Source: Cohnella abietis
Lineage (GTDB): Bacteria; Bacillota; Bacilli; Paenibacillales; Paenibacillaceae
Direction of reading: 5' to 3'
NCBI RefSeq assembly: GCF_004295585.1
Contig: NZ_AP019400.1
Span: 4,190,001-4,254,000 of the forward strand
DNA: 64,000 nt
The position numbers and the translations under genes are program-made. The notes under the pieces were generated by a model. The model was given only the letters and a program-made list of their open reading frames with translations, was not told the DNA's origin and ran no database searches. Shown one piece after another: positions 43,578 through 51,912 of this stretch (position 1 is its first letter; the number at the start of each line of letters is the position of its first letter).

Positions 43578-44501
43578 ATGGATCAGCCCGCTTCATTTCA
43601 AACACTTTGCCTATCCTCTACAGATGAGCAGTTTTGGGTACAGATGATCTATAATGCAAGATGGCCAGATGGATTTTGTTGTCCCTCTTGTGGCAATCGT
43701 CATGCCTATTCGATCCTTACTCGTAGGCTCCCTCTCTATGAATGCAGCTCCTGTCATGTGCAGACCTCTTTAACTAAAGGAACAATTATGGAAGGAAGCC
43801 GCACTCCACTTAGGCTCTGGTTACTCGCAATACACCTTCATTCTCAGCCAGAAGGTATCAATGCTTTGAGATTAGCTTCTATTATAGGAACGACATACAA
43901 AACATCCTGGTTAATTTGTCATAAAATTCGCCACGCGATGTCAAAATCAGATGAATCTGATTTATTAAAGGGACTGGTCCGCATTAATTTTGCTCAATAT
44001 GGCACTCCATATAACCCAACCATCTATCGACACCCTCAAGAGCAACCTCTACTCATCGGCGCTACAATAAACGAACAGGGCGAATACGCACATATTAAAA
44101 TAAAACAAGCGGTTGAAGAGTGTTCTTACTCCCAATTTACTTGCCCCTTAGACAAACATCCCTTTATTCGCAAACATGTCGATTCCACCGCTAAGGAAAT
44201 CATTGCGGTTACCCTTAAATACAGTAAAAATCGAAACAGGCAGCTCCTACAAATCTGCAACAGTGCCTCCAACTGGATTAATGATTTATTCATGGGCATT
44301 GGACCCAAGCATTTACAAGCATATCTAGATCAATATTGTTATCATTTCAATCGCTCTGTGCAAAACCAGCAAGGATTACAGCATTTATTGAAAATCTGCA
44401 CATCAACAGCCACCATAATTTATCCAGAACTCATCCGCAAATCAAACATCAAACCTAAATTGCGAGTTCAGTATGCCAACTACCTTAAATCTGTAAGCTA
44501 G
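43578..44501 (+). CDS. IS1595-type transposase-derived protein, catalytic residues apparently lost, predicted SOS-controlled
   Basis: The 307 aa product follows the IS1595 transposase plan. It has an N-terminal zinc ribbon (CPSC at about 36-39, CSSC at about 56-59), the conserved TKGTIMEGSRTPLRLWLLAI helix, and the ISAL-type GINALRLASIIGTTYKTSW. A C-terminal KHLQAYLDQYCYHFNRS matches the HL-x-x-YLDE-x-x-x-R-x-NRR ending. The first catalytic segment, usually VEVDETYIGG, here reads VRINFAQYGT, so the aspartate is asparagine; the glutamate normally before the KHL motif is also not visible. No terminal inverted repeats are evident at the ends. The gene is complete, has a strong RBS (AGGAGG) and a two-box LexA promoter, and lies between two repeat arrays in opposite orientation. 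I infer a domesticated DNA-binding protein; a decaying IS is the alternative. Confidence 0.75.
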   Translation: MDQPASFQTLCLSSTDEQFWVQMIYNARWPDGFCCPSCGNRHAYSILTRRLPLYECSSCHVQTSLTKGTIMEGSRTPLRLWLLAIHLHSQPEGINALRLASIIGTTYKTSWLICHKIRHAMSKSDESDLLKGLVRINFAQYGTPYNPTIYRHPQEQPLLIGATINEQGEYAHIKIKQAVEECSYSQFTCPLDKHPFIRKHVDSTAKEIIAVTLKYSKNRNRQLLQICNSASNWINDLFMGIGPKHLQAYLDQYCYHFNRSVQNQQGLQHLLKICTSTATIIYPELIRKSNIKPKLRVQYANYLKSVS

Positions 44502-44730
44502 TTTTAAAATAATACTGGACATTCTTACACTCTATTTTGATTCCGTTTAATCTCATTCCTCTTTCCTCATTCTTGTTGTCTCATCTGACTTAGTAGTCGG
44601 TTTATTAAACCATTCTTCGAATTGGTTTGGTTTATTGATCATTGAATTATATATGTTTTAATGATATTAAAATCACTTATTGATTTTAGACTCCCTTTTT
44701 CTTCATGCAGTTCTTCCTCATAGACTTCAA
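44502..44730. other. AT-rich gap after the transposase-like gene
   Basis: I see no gene or clear terminator here; a few T-rich stretches follow the stop codon. The right-hand repeat array begins at 44731. Confidence 0.4.
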
Positions 44731-45135
44731 ACTGAGCAAAGGGGATAGTGGTCATACGCGAAAATTAAGTGGATAACCGCAATGCGTTCACTAAGTCATG
44801 GGGATAGCAGCTGTACGAGATAATTAAATTAGGTCGACTTGAACGTGGGAGCATTGAGCGGAGGGTATAGTGGTCATACGCGAAAATTAAGTGGATAACC
44901 GCAATGCGTTCACTGAGTCATGGGGATAGCAGCTGTACGAGATAATTAAATTAGGTCGACTTGAACGTGGGAGCATTGAGCGGAGGGTATAGTGGTCATA
45001 CGCGAAAATTAGGTGGATAACCGCAATACGTGCACTGAGTCACGGGGATAGTGGCTGTATAAGAGAATTAGGTGGTATTGAATGGGGAATCACTGAGCGG
45101 AGGAGACAGCGGTCGTACGCGAAAATTGAGCGAGA
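44731..45135 (+). repeat. 122-bp higher-order tandem repeat, about 3.3 copies
   Basis: GTCATACGCG recurs at 44751, 44873 and 44995, and a diverged GTCGTACGC at 45112 (periods 122, 122, 117). Each unit holds two related ~60-bp halves: ACTGAGCGGAGGGTATAGTG continuing GTCATACGCGAAAATTA, and ACTGAGTCATGGGGATAGCA continuing GCTGTACGAGATAATTA. It lies in the opposite orientation to the array at 43095. Confidence 0.93.
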
Positions 45136-45140
45136 ATACA

Positions 45141-45180
45141 ATAAAACAGCCTAACATGGAGTTTGTTCCAAGTTAGGCTG
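45141..45180 (-). terminator. intrinsic terminator after dut
   Basis: On the minus strand CAGCCTAACTTGGA pairs with TCCATGTTAGGCTG (one mismatch) across a six-base loop and is followed by TTTTATTG. It lies about 29 bases past the dut stop. Confidence 0.9.
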
Positions 45181-45208
45181 CTGCTATTAATAGCTATGAT
45201 GTATACAA

Positions 45209-45652
45209 TTATTTGCCTGTGTGTCCGAAGCCGCCTTCACCGCGGACTGTATCTGATAGCTCTAGGACTTCCTCTAAAGTTACTTGAGGTACGCGTTGGA
45301 AGACAATCTGAGCGATGCGTTCGCCGCGTTCAATGGTGAATGGCTCCTGGCCTAAATTAATGAGCAGAACCTTTACTTCACCACGATAATCAGCATCAAT
45401 TGTTCCAGGTGAATTTAAGCAGGTAATCCCGTGCTTGTAGGCCAATCCACTGCGAGGTCGAATTTGAGCTTCGAGCTCTCTGGGCATTGCCATTGCAAAA
45501 CCGGTCGGTATTAATGCCCGCTCTCCCGGACTTAGAATAACAGGCTCACCTACTGCTGCATGCACATCAAATCCAGCTGCCCATTCCGACATTTGGCGTG
45601 GCAGCTGTACATCTTCATTCCCCGGCAGACGTTTCAACTGAATTGGATACAA
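45209..45652 (-). CDS. dut: dUTP diphosphatase
   Basis: Trimeric dUTPase hydrolyses dUTP to dUMP, keeping uracil out of DNA and supplying thymidylate synthesis. The 147 aa protein shows the five family motifs: AAGFDVHAA, RPRSGLAYKHGI, SPGTIDADYRGEV, ERIAQIVF and RGEGGFGHTG (a histidine where serine is common). TTG 45652 is the start, with GGGAGGG six bases upstream. It overlaps the end of the M16 peptidase gene by 38 bases. Confidence 0.94.
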   Translation of the reverse strand: MYPIQLKRLPGNEDVQLPRQMSEWAAGFDVHAAVGEPVILSPGERALIPTGFAMAMPRELEAQIRPRSGLAYKHGITCLNSPGTIDADYRGEVKVLLINLGQEPFTIERGERIAQIVFQRVPQVTLEEVLELSDTVRGEGGFGHTGK

Positions 45653-46895
45653 TGAATTCCCTCCCGCTTCCCGACAGCACTTTCTTATTGGCGCCTACCA
45701 GCGCAACAGCACAAGGCTGGGCCATCATATCTTCCATTATTGCTTTAACATCAGAAAGCTCGACTTGGTCTATCCGTTCTAGCATCTCATCCAAAGTATA
45801 ATGACGGCCAAGCATTAACTCGTTCTTTCCTAAACGGTTCATGCGGCTGCTAGTACTCTCCAAGCTTAAAATCAGATTGCCTTTTAGTTGCTCCTTGCCA
45901 CGATGGAGCTCCTGTTCGTTCATACCCGTAGCGGCAAGTTCATTAAGTAATTCCATCGTTATATCATAAACTTCCTGCGTTTGTTTCGGCGCTGTTCCTG
46001 CGTATACCGTAAACAGACCATTATCAGCATAAGAGGAATGATAGGAATACACAGAATAAGCAAGCCCACGTTTTTCTCGAACCTCTTGGAACAACCGCGA
46101 GCTCATTCCGCCACCAATCGTATTATTCAATAAAATCATGGCATACAGATTAGGCGATTTAATTGTTGAGCCTGGGAAGGTTAGACATAGATGATTTTGC
46201 TCCGTCTTCTTCTTGTGAAACAATGCTTTAGAATGAAAGACAGGAACTTCCAGGGATACATCCTTGCTATGTACATCAAATCTGCCGAAATGCTTCTCAA
46301 GCAGCTCCAGTACCTCTGGCCCTACATTTCCTGCTACGCTTATTACCGTGTTTTCAATACTATATCGCTCACCCATATATTTTCGTAAATCCGCAGACCC
46401 CATGGCATTCAGACGCTCGACTGTCCCAAGAATGGAATAGGCTAACGGGTGGTCCTGATAGGCAGCACGAGAAGCCAAATCATGAACGGTATCGTCTGGA
46501 GTATCCTCATACATCGATATCTCTTCGAGGATAACGTTTTTTTCTTTAGCTAATTCCCCGTCCGCAATCTGGGATTCAAAAAACATGTCGGATAGAATAT
46601 CTACCGCAATCGGTAAATGTGTATCCAGCACTTTAGCATAATAACAAGTATATTCCTTGGAGGTAAAGGCATTAACATTGCCACCAATACCATCGAATAA
46701 ATCTGCTATATCCTTCGCACTATGGCGCTTAGTCCCTTTGAAAAGCATATGTTCAACGAAATGGGAAATTCCGTTGTTATTTAGATCCTCATAACGGGAG
46801 CCTGTTTTCACCCATATTCCAAACGATACTGACCGGCAGGTTGGTATCTGTTCGATCATCACGCGCAAGCCGTTTTTGAGCTCATATTTGTTCAT
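45615..46895 (-). CDS. mlpA: M16 zinc peptidase, MlpA/YmxG-like
   Basis: This insulinase-type peptidase has the inverted zinc motif HFVEH in GISHFVEHMLFKGTKRHSAK, the distal glutamate region, and the C-terminal R/Y pair in FQEVREKRGLAYSVYSYHSS. The length (426 aa) is normal. In B. subtilis the homologue between ylxY and dpaA is MlpA. GGGGGAAATCGG precedes the start, and ylxY ends 65 bases upstream in the same direction. Confidence 0.93.
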   Translation of the reverse strand: MNKYELKNGLRVMIEQIPTCRSVSFGIWVKTGSRYEDLNNNGISHFVEHMLFKGTKRHSAKDIADLFDGIGGNVNAFTSKEYTCYYAKVLDTHLPIAVDILSDMFFESQIADGELAKEKNVILEEISMYEDTPDDTVHDLASRAAYQDHPLAYSILGTVERLNAMGSADLRKYMGERYSIENTVISVAGNVGPEVLELLEKHFGRFDVHSKDVSLEVPVFHSKALFHKKKTEQNHLCLTFPGSTIKSPNLYAMILLNNTIGGGMSSRLFQEVREKRGLAYSVYSYHSSYADNGLFTVYAGTAPKQTQEVYDITMELLNELAATGMNEQELHRGKEQLKGNLILSLESTSSRMNRLGKNELMLGRHYTLDEMLERIDQVELSDVKAIMEDMMAQPCAVALVGANKKVLSGSGREFIVSNSVETSAGE

Positions 46896-46960
46896 CCGAT
46901 TTCCCCCTTTACTTAAAGCTTAACAAACAGTGATACCACTATATCAAATTCCGACAGCTG

Positions 46961-47956
46961 TCACAACCGCTCCTCTATCCGTTCTGGGGAGAGCGTTTCT
47001 GAAACCGTCCCTAGTACATATCCCTTTGCCTTAATTGCCTTAATCATGCCTTTTAATGCTCCTTGCGAGGCAGCTGTAGGATGCATCAAGATCATTGTAC
47101 CTGGTCCAACTTTTCTGGATACTTTATCGACTATTGTCCATGATTGAGGTTTTTGCCAATCAACCGTGTCCAATGTCCATAAAACCGTTCTTAACCCGAA
47201 CTCAGAAGCTACCTTAACCGTATTTGAATTATAATCTCCAGAAGGAGGTGCGAACCACACATTAGATGCGCCTAATTTCTTCAAAAGCGCTTCCGTCTTG
47301 CCTATTTCCTCGCGTTGTCGGGTCATCCCAAGTTGACTCATATTAGGGTGAGAATACGCATGATTAGAAACCTCGTGACCTTGCTTAATAATGCTCTGAG
47401 CCATTTCCGAGTTTTTAGACAACCACTTCCCGTCAAAGAAAAAGGTTGCTTTTACATTAGCTGCCTTTAATGTTGCGAGCATTGGAGGCAGAAATTCATC
47501 TCCCCAAGCCACATTTATCATTAAAGCGACCATTGGTTTGGCAGGATTCCCTCGATAAATAGGTTGGAGCGGTAAATCCTTCAGATCTACCTTTGGTTTC
47601 AAAACGCGATAAACCCATGGAAAACCGTGTTCACCACCTGTAGTTAAACCAAGCGCTTTAGCCTTGCTGTAAGTCGCTTCCACGTCTACTTCTCTGCCGT
47701 TGTAACCGGGAATTGCCTTCCAAATCCGGTCGATGACAGCGTCGACCGGTAGTTCATTATGCTTGGGTGCTTCCGCTTTAATCCAGATCATTAATTGATC
47801 ATTGGAATTATCCTGACCTAGTGCTTCAGCTGAGACCATCTGTAACTTAACCGCTTGTACATAAGTCTTTATTGGACCCCTTGTCCCAGCTAATAGTATA
47901 GCTAAGAGGCATAGCAGCATTAACGCTAGCAATGTGTAAGACGACTTTCTATTCAT
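46961..47956 (-). CDS. ylxY: YlxY-like polysaccharide deacetylase family protein
   Basis: The N-terminus has a signal or anchor helix (LLALMLLCLLAILLAG). The NodB-type deacetylase domain (about 140-325) contains the metal motif HEVSNHAYSHPNM and TLDTVDWQKPQ; the first motif is altered to MINVAWGDE instead of TFDDG, as in the YlxY/PdaB-like group. An activity on cell-wall glycans is likely but unproven. Its place after pnp and before mlpA matches B. subtilis. ATG 47956 is used; GTG 47965 overlaps the ribosome-binding site. Confidence 0.9.
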   Translation of the reverse strand: MNRKSSYTLLALMLLCLLAILLAGTRGPIKTYVQAVKLQMVSAEALGQDNSNDQLMIWIKAEAPKHNELPVDAVIDRIWKAIPGYNGREVDVEATYSKAKALGLTTGGEHGFPWVYRVLKPKVDLKDLPLQPIYRGNPAKPMVALMINVAWGDEFLPPMLATLKAANVKATFFFDGKWLSKNSEMAQSIIKQGHEVSNHAYSHPNMSQLGMTRQREEIGKTEALLKKLGASNVWFAPPSGDYNSNTVKVASEFGLRTVLWTLDTVDWQKPQSWTIVDKVSRKVGPGTMILMHPTAASQGALKGMIKAIKAKGYVLGTVSETLSPERIEERL

Positions 47957-48051
47957 ATGGCTCACCCCCGTCTTGTCCCGATGCCCTGCATCATACTATG
48001 CCACGATAACGGAGTTTATGAGTGAGCTTCCCATTCCTTTACTTATTTATA

Positions 48052-48088
48052 CAAAACAAAAAGAGACCTTCTTATTGGAGTCTCTTTT
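48052..48088 (-). terminator. intrinsic terminator after pnp
   Basis: On the minus strand AAAAGAGACTCC and GG-TCTCTTTT pair around a loop and run into TTTTTGTTTTGT. It lies about 35 bases past the pnp stop. Confidence 0.9.
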
Positions 48089-48122
48089 GTCATACCTGTT
48101 ATTCAATTCAAAACAAAGATGG

Positions 48123-50222
48123 TTATACGGAAACTTGCTCAGAGCTAAGTAAAGCTTTGCGGGACAAATTAATACGACCCATATTATCGATTTCCGTAAC
48201 TTTCACTTCGATTTGATCGCCGATGTTAACGACATCCTCCACTTTAGCAACCCGCTCGTTAGAAAGCTGGCTGATGTGAATGAGCCCATCCTTGTTCGGC
48301 AAAATTTCTACGAAGCAACCGAATTTCTCGATTCTCTTAACCGTACCCGTATATACCTCGCCAATGACAACTTCTTTGACGATGCCTTCAATAATTCCAC
48401 GAGCGCGTTGATTCGCCGCTTCATCCGTCGAGGCAATATAGACAGTTCCATCTTGCTCAATATCTATTTTCACGCCGGTTTCTTCGATGATTTTATTGAT
48501 GATTTTACCGCCAGAACCAATAACATCACGGATTTTGTCCGGATGAATTTTAAGCGAAATAATTTTAGGAGCATATTTGCTTAATTGTTTACGCGGCTCT
48601 TGAATCGCTTCAAGCATTTTACCCAAGATGAACAAACGTCCTTCTTTGGCTTGCTGCAGTGCGTCCGTTAAAATCTGACGATCGATTCCGTCGATTTTAA
48701 TATCCATTTGGATAGCGGTGATGCCGGCTGCTGTTCCAGCTACTTTGAAGTCCATATCGCCAAGGTGATCTTCCAGCCCTTGAATATCAGTGAGGATGGA
48801 TGTATGTTCACCATCTTTAATCAATCCCATAGCTACACCAGCAACCGGAGCTTTAATTGGAACACCTGCATCCATCATAGCAAGCGTGCTAGCGCAGATA
48901 CTCGCTTGGGAAGTGGAGCCGTTAGATTCCAGCACCTCGGAAACAAGACGGATTGTGTATGGGAATTCTATTTCAGACGGCAATACTTTCAATAGTGCTC
49001 GCTCGCCGAGTGCTCCATGACCAATTTCACGACGACCAGGCGGACGCAAAGGACGAGCTTCGCCGACTGAGAATGGCGGGAAGTTGTAATGGTGCATAAA
49101 GCGTTTGGATTCTTGCGGGCTAACCCCATCCAAAATTTGAACTTCTCCAAGTGGTCCTAACGTACAGATACTTAGAGCTTGTGTTTGTCCACGAGTAAAC
49201 AACCCAGAACCATGCGTTCTCGGCAGAATGGAAGTGTCGCTTGATATTGGACGGATCTCAGCAAGTCCACGACCATCTGGGCGCACTTTATCATGCGTGA
49301 TGAGACGACGGACTTCGTTCTTAACAATATCGTACAAAATCTCTTTAACATCCTTTAGCTTGCTCGGCGTCTCCGCGTACACGTTGCTAAAGTGTTCCAC
49401 TGCTTCACCGTTGATTAGATCAATAGCTTCTTGACGCGCATGCTTCTCAGCAATGCTAACAGCTTGTACTAAGCGAGCCTTCGCGAAGCCTTGAACATCG
49501 GCCTCAACAGAAGCATCTACACTATGCAGCTTCACTGCCATCTTCGGTTGACCAGCTATTGCTACCAATTGATCAATGGTATCAACAATTTTTTTGATTT
49601 CCTCATGTCCAAACATTATTGCTTCTAGAATGTCGGACTCAGATACTTCATTGGCTTCTGCCTCAACCATCATTATCGCATCACGCGTTCCTGATACAAC
49701 AACGAACAAGTCACTTACAGCCTCTTGCTCTTGGGTAGGGTTGATAATATACTTACCATCAATCCGACCAACTATAACTCCTCCAACAGGGCCGTTAAAC
49801 GGCACATTCGAGATAGCTAATGCAGCTGAAGTACCAATCATTGCAGCAATTTCAGGTGCACAATCATGATCTACGCTAAGTACAAGGTTAACGATCTGAA
49901 CATCATTACGGAAGCCTTCCGAGAACAACGGGCGAATCGGACGATCTGTCAGACGGCTGGACAAGATAGCCTTCTCACTTGGGCGTCCTTCCCGTTTAAT
50001 GAATCCTCCGGGAATTTTACCTACAGCGTACAAACGTTCTTCATAGTTTACGGTAAGTGGAAAAAAATCAAGATCCTTCGGCTCATTGGAAGCCGTAACA
50101 GTGGACAAAACAACTGTATCTCCATAGCGAACGACAACTGCTCCATTCGCCTGCTTAGCGAGTCGTCCCGTTTCCAATTCAAACGAACGGCCGCCTAGCT
50201 GCATTTGCACGCGATGTTCCAA
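48123..50222 (-). CDS. pnp: polynucleotide phosphorylase
   Basis: PNPase degrades RNA 3'-to-5' phosphorolytically and adds tails. The 699 aa protein has two RNase PH domains (about 1-210 and 310-540; KIPGGFIKREGRPSEKAIL, RPDGRGLAEIRPISSD, GERALLKVLPSE), then KH (DKIRDVIGSGGKIINKI) and S1 (GEVYTGTVKRIEKFGCFVEI) domains. The length is standard. It is downstream of rpsO, from which it is separated by a structured region, as in most bacteria. Confidence 0.98.
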   Translation of the reverse strand: MEHRVQMQLGGRSFELETGRLAKQANGAVVVRYGDTVVLSTVTASNEPKDLDFFPLTVNYEERLYAVGKIPGGFIKREGRPSEKAILSSRLTDRPIRPLFSEGFRNDVQIVNLVLSVDHDCAPEIAAMIGTSAALAISNVPFNGPVGGVIVGRIDGKYIINPTQEQEAVSDLFVVVSGTRDAIMMVEAEANEVSESDILEAIMFGHEEIKKIVDTIDQLVAIAGQPKMAVKLHSVDASVEADVQGFAKARLVQAVSIAEKHARQEAIDLINGEAVEHFSNVYAETPSKLKDVKEILYDIVKNEVRRLITHDKVRPDGRGLAEIRPISSDTSILPRTHGSGLFTRGQTQALSICTLGPLGEVQILDGVSPQESKRFMHHYNFPPFSVGEARPLRPPGRREIGHGALGERALLKVLPSEIEFPYTIRLVSEVLESNGSTSQASICASTLAMMDAGVPIKAPVAGVAMGLIKDGEHTSILTDIQGLEDHLGDMDFKVAGTAAGITAIQMDIKIDGIDRQILTDALQQAKEGRLFILGKMLEAIQEPRKQLSKYAPKIISLKIHPDKIRDVIGSGGKIINKIIEETGVKIDIEQDGTVYIASTDEAANQRARGIIEGIVKEVVIGEVYTGTVKRIEKFGCFVEILPNKDGLIHISQLSNERVAKVEDVVNIGDQIEVKVTEIDNMGRINLSRKALLSSEQVSV

Positions 50223-50362
50223 ACAGATTCCCTCCTTCTAATTTCACGTTATGTAATTTCGACACTCTTCCCATTATTTCCTGCCTAGCCCTAGCTTAGG
50301 CATTCAAGCAAAAACAACTGCCGCTGTTTATGAGATAGGAATTGATCTCCCTTATATGGGAA

Positions 50363-50420
50363 AAAGCAACCTGATGCCGAAAAGAGCGGTGTGCTCTATT
50401 CGACGCGGCCAGGTTGCTTT
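50363..50420 (-). terminator. large structured element between rpsO and pnp
   Basis: The outer stem is GAAAGCAACCTG with CAGGTTGCTTT; an inner hairpin AGAGC...GCTCT lies in the 36-base loop. On the minus strand TTTTTCCC follows. It could be a terminator and also a processing or autoregulation element before pnp. Confidence 0.6.
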
Positions 50421-50434
50421 CGTGCGGTAGAAAA

Positions 50435-50704
50435 TTAACGGCGAAGTCCCAATTTTGCAATTAGGGCGCTGTACCGGCTAACATCTTTGTTTTTCAAATA
50501 TGCTAGTAGCTTACGACGTTGACCAACCATCTTGAGTAGACCACGACGGGAGTGATGATCTTTCTTGTGCTCCCGAAAGTGAGTTGTCAGATTGTTGATG
50601 TTCTGCGTAAGGATAGCAATTTGAACTTCCGGAGATCCGGTGTCCGTTGCATGTGTCTTATGCTCTTCAATCAATTCTTGTTTACGCTCTTGTGTCAATG
50701 CCAT
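50435..50704 (-). CDS. rpsO: ribosomal protein S15
   Basis: S15 binds the central domain of 16S rRNA early in 30S assembly. The 89 aa sequence is canonical (MALTQERKQELIEEHKTHAT, HFREHKKDHHSRRGLLKMVG, ending KLGLRR). AAGGAGG precedes ATG 50704. The 190 bp leader has GC-rich complementary stretches on the minus strand, as would suit S15 translational autoregulation, but I did not resolve a known leader fold. Confidence 0.99.
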   Translation of the reverse strand: MALTQERKQELIEEHKTHATDTGSPEVQIAILTQNINNLTTHFREHKKDHHSRRGLLKMVGQRRKLLAYLKNKDVSRYSALIAKLGLRR

Positions 50705-50897
50705 CCTTGTTCACCTCCTTCAATAGAATCGCCATTAGCCACGCAGGCGTCGGTGAGGGCGCTCTGCCAAGCTAAGGTTCTTGTTTACAGATGATCTGGT
50801 TATGCACCGATCTCTGCAACGTGATCTAGTATAGCATAATGTGCATTACACATACAATGCTAAACCAGCAGGAAAAGCTATCATTGCCGACTAAATC

Positions 50898-51875
50898 TTA
50901 CTTTCTCACACTAAGAATTTCTCTAGCTTCTGCAGCATCGCTCGTAATTTGACCAACTAGCTGTTCAATTGATTCAAATTTTTTCTCCGACCGCAAGAAA
51001 GAATGTAACGTCAACGAAAGCTGACGTCCATAGAGATCTCCGTCGAAATCGAACAGATGCGCTTCAAGCCTCAACGCTCCCCCTGGTGCATCGAATGTGG
51101 GCCGATAGCCAACATTCAGCACACCTTGGTAACGTCTCTCGCGTGATCCAGAATCAGATAATACGTCAATGTCTATAGCATATACCCCTGACCGAGGAAT
51201 CACATAGGGCTGCTCAGGCAATACATTCGCCGTTGGGAACCCCAACAGCCTACCTCTAGCATCCCCATGAACGACTAAGCCCTTGATCTCATAAGGCCGT
51301 CCTAGAAGCTTAGAAGATTCGCTGCTATCGCCTTCCGCTAGTCGATCACGAATACGAGTGCTGCTTACCTTCTCCCCATCCAAATAGACCGGAGATACGA
51401 CATGTACTTGGATCTCACCATTTCCATACATACGCAATGCATCCGCATTCCCGGCTCCACGATGCCCAAAGGCAAAATCAAAGCCAACGACGGTTGTCTT
51501 CACTCCCAGAGGGACAATAAACGACTTAACGAATTGCTCAGCCGTCACTTCAGAGAAGGCTTGATCGAAGTGAATAATATATGCCGCCTCGACGCCTAAC
51601 TCCGAAAGAAGGGCCAGCTTGTCCGAGAGCGGAGTAAGAACGGTCTCATACTGCGAGCCGTGACCGAGCACTACTCTTGGGTGCGGATTAAAGGTCATAA
51701 CTGCAGGTACCAGACCTTGCTCACGCGCTATAGAAACCGCCTGACGAACAACCTCAAGATGCCCAAGGTGGACACCATCGAAGAAGCCAATCGCCAGCGA
51801 TATTCCATTTGCCTTAGATGCTCCTATAGGTAGAGCACCTGTTACATTCGCTACTGATAGATCATACCGTTCCAC
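50898..51875 (-). CDS. ribF: bifunctional riboflavin kinase / FAD synthetase
   Basis: RibF makes FMN and FAD from riboflavin. The N-terminal nucleotidyltransferase domain (about 18-185) has SLAIGFFDGVHLGHLEVV and FNPHPRVVLG; the C-terminal flavokinase domain (about 190-320) has GRLLGFPTANVLPEQ and VLNVGYRPTF. The 325 aa length is normal. It follows truB, as in many Bacillota, and shows no FMN riboswitch. Confidence 0.96.
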   Translation of the reverse strand: MERYDLSVANVTGALPIGASKANGISLAIGFFDGVHLGHLEVVRQAVSIAREQGLVPAVMTFNPHPRVVLGHGSQYETVLTPLSDKLALLSELGVEAAYIIHFDQAFSEVTAEQFVKSFIVPLGVKTTVVGFDFAFGHRGAGNADALRMYGNGEIQVHVVSPVYLDGEKVSSTRIRDRLAEGDSSESSKLLGRPYEIKGLVVHGDARGRLLGFPTANVLPEQPYVIPRSGVYAIDIDVLSDSGSRERRYQGVLNVGYRPTFDAPGGALRLEAHLFDFDGDLYGRQLSLTLHSFLRSEKKFESIEQLVGQITSDAAEAREILSVRK

Positions 51876-51912
51876 CTGATGCCCTCCTGCTCAATCGGAC
51901 TGACTATAGGCT

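Noticed and set aside
44731..45135. Possible CRISPR or origin-like iterons
   Set aside because: Units are repeated end to end with two related halves; there is no replication gene and no spacer diversity.
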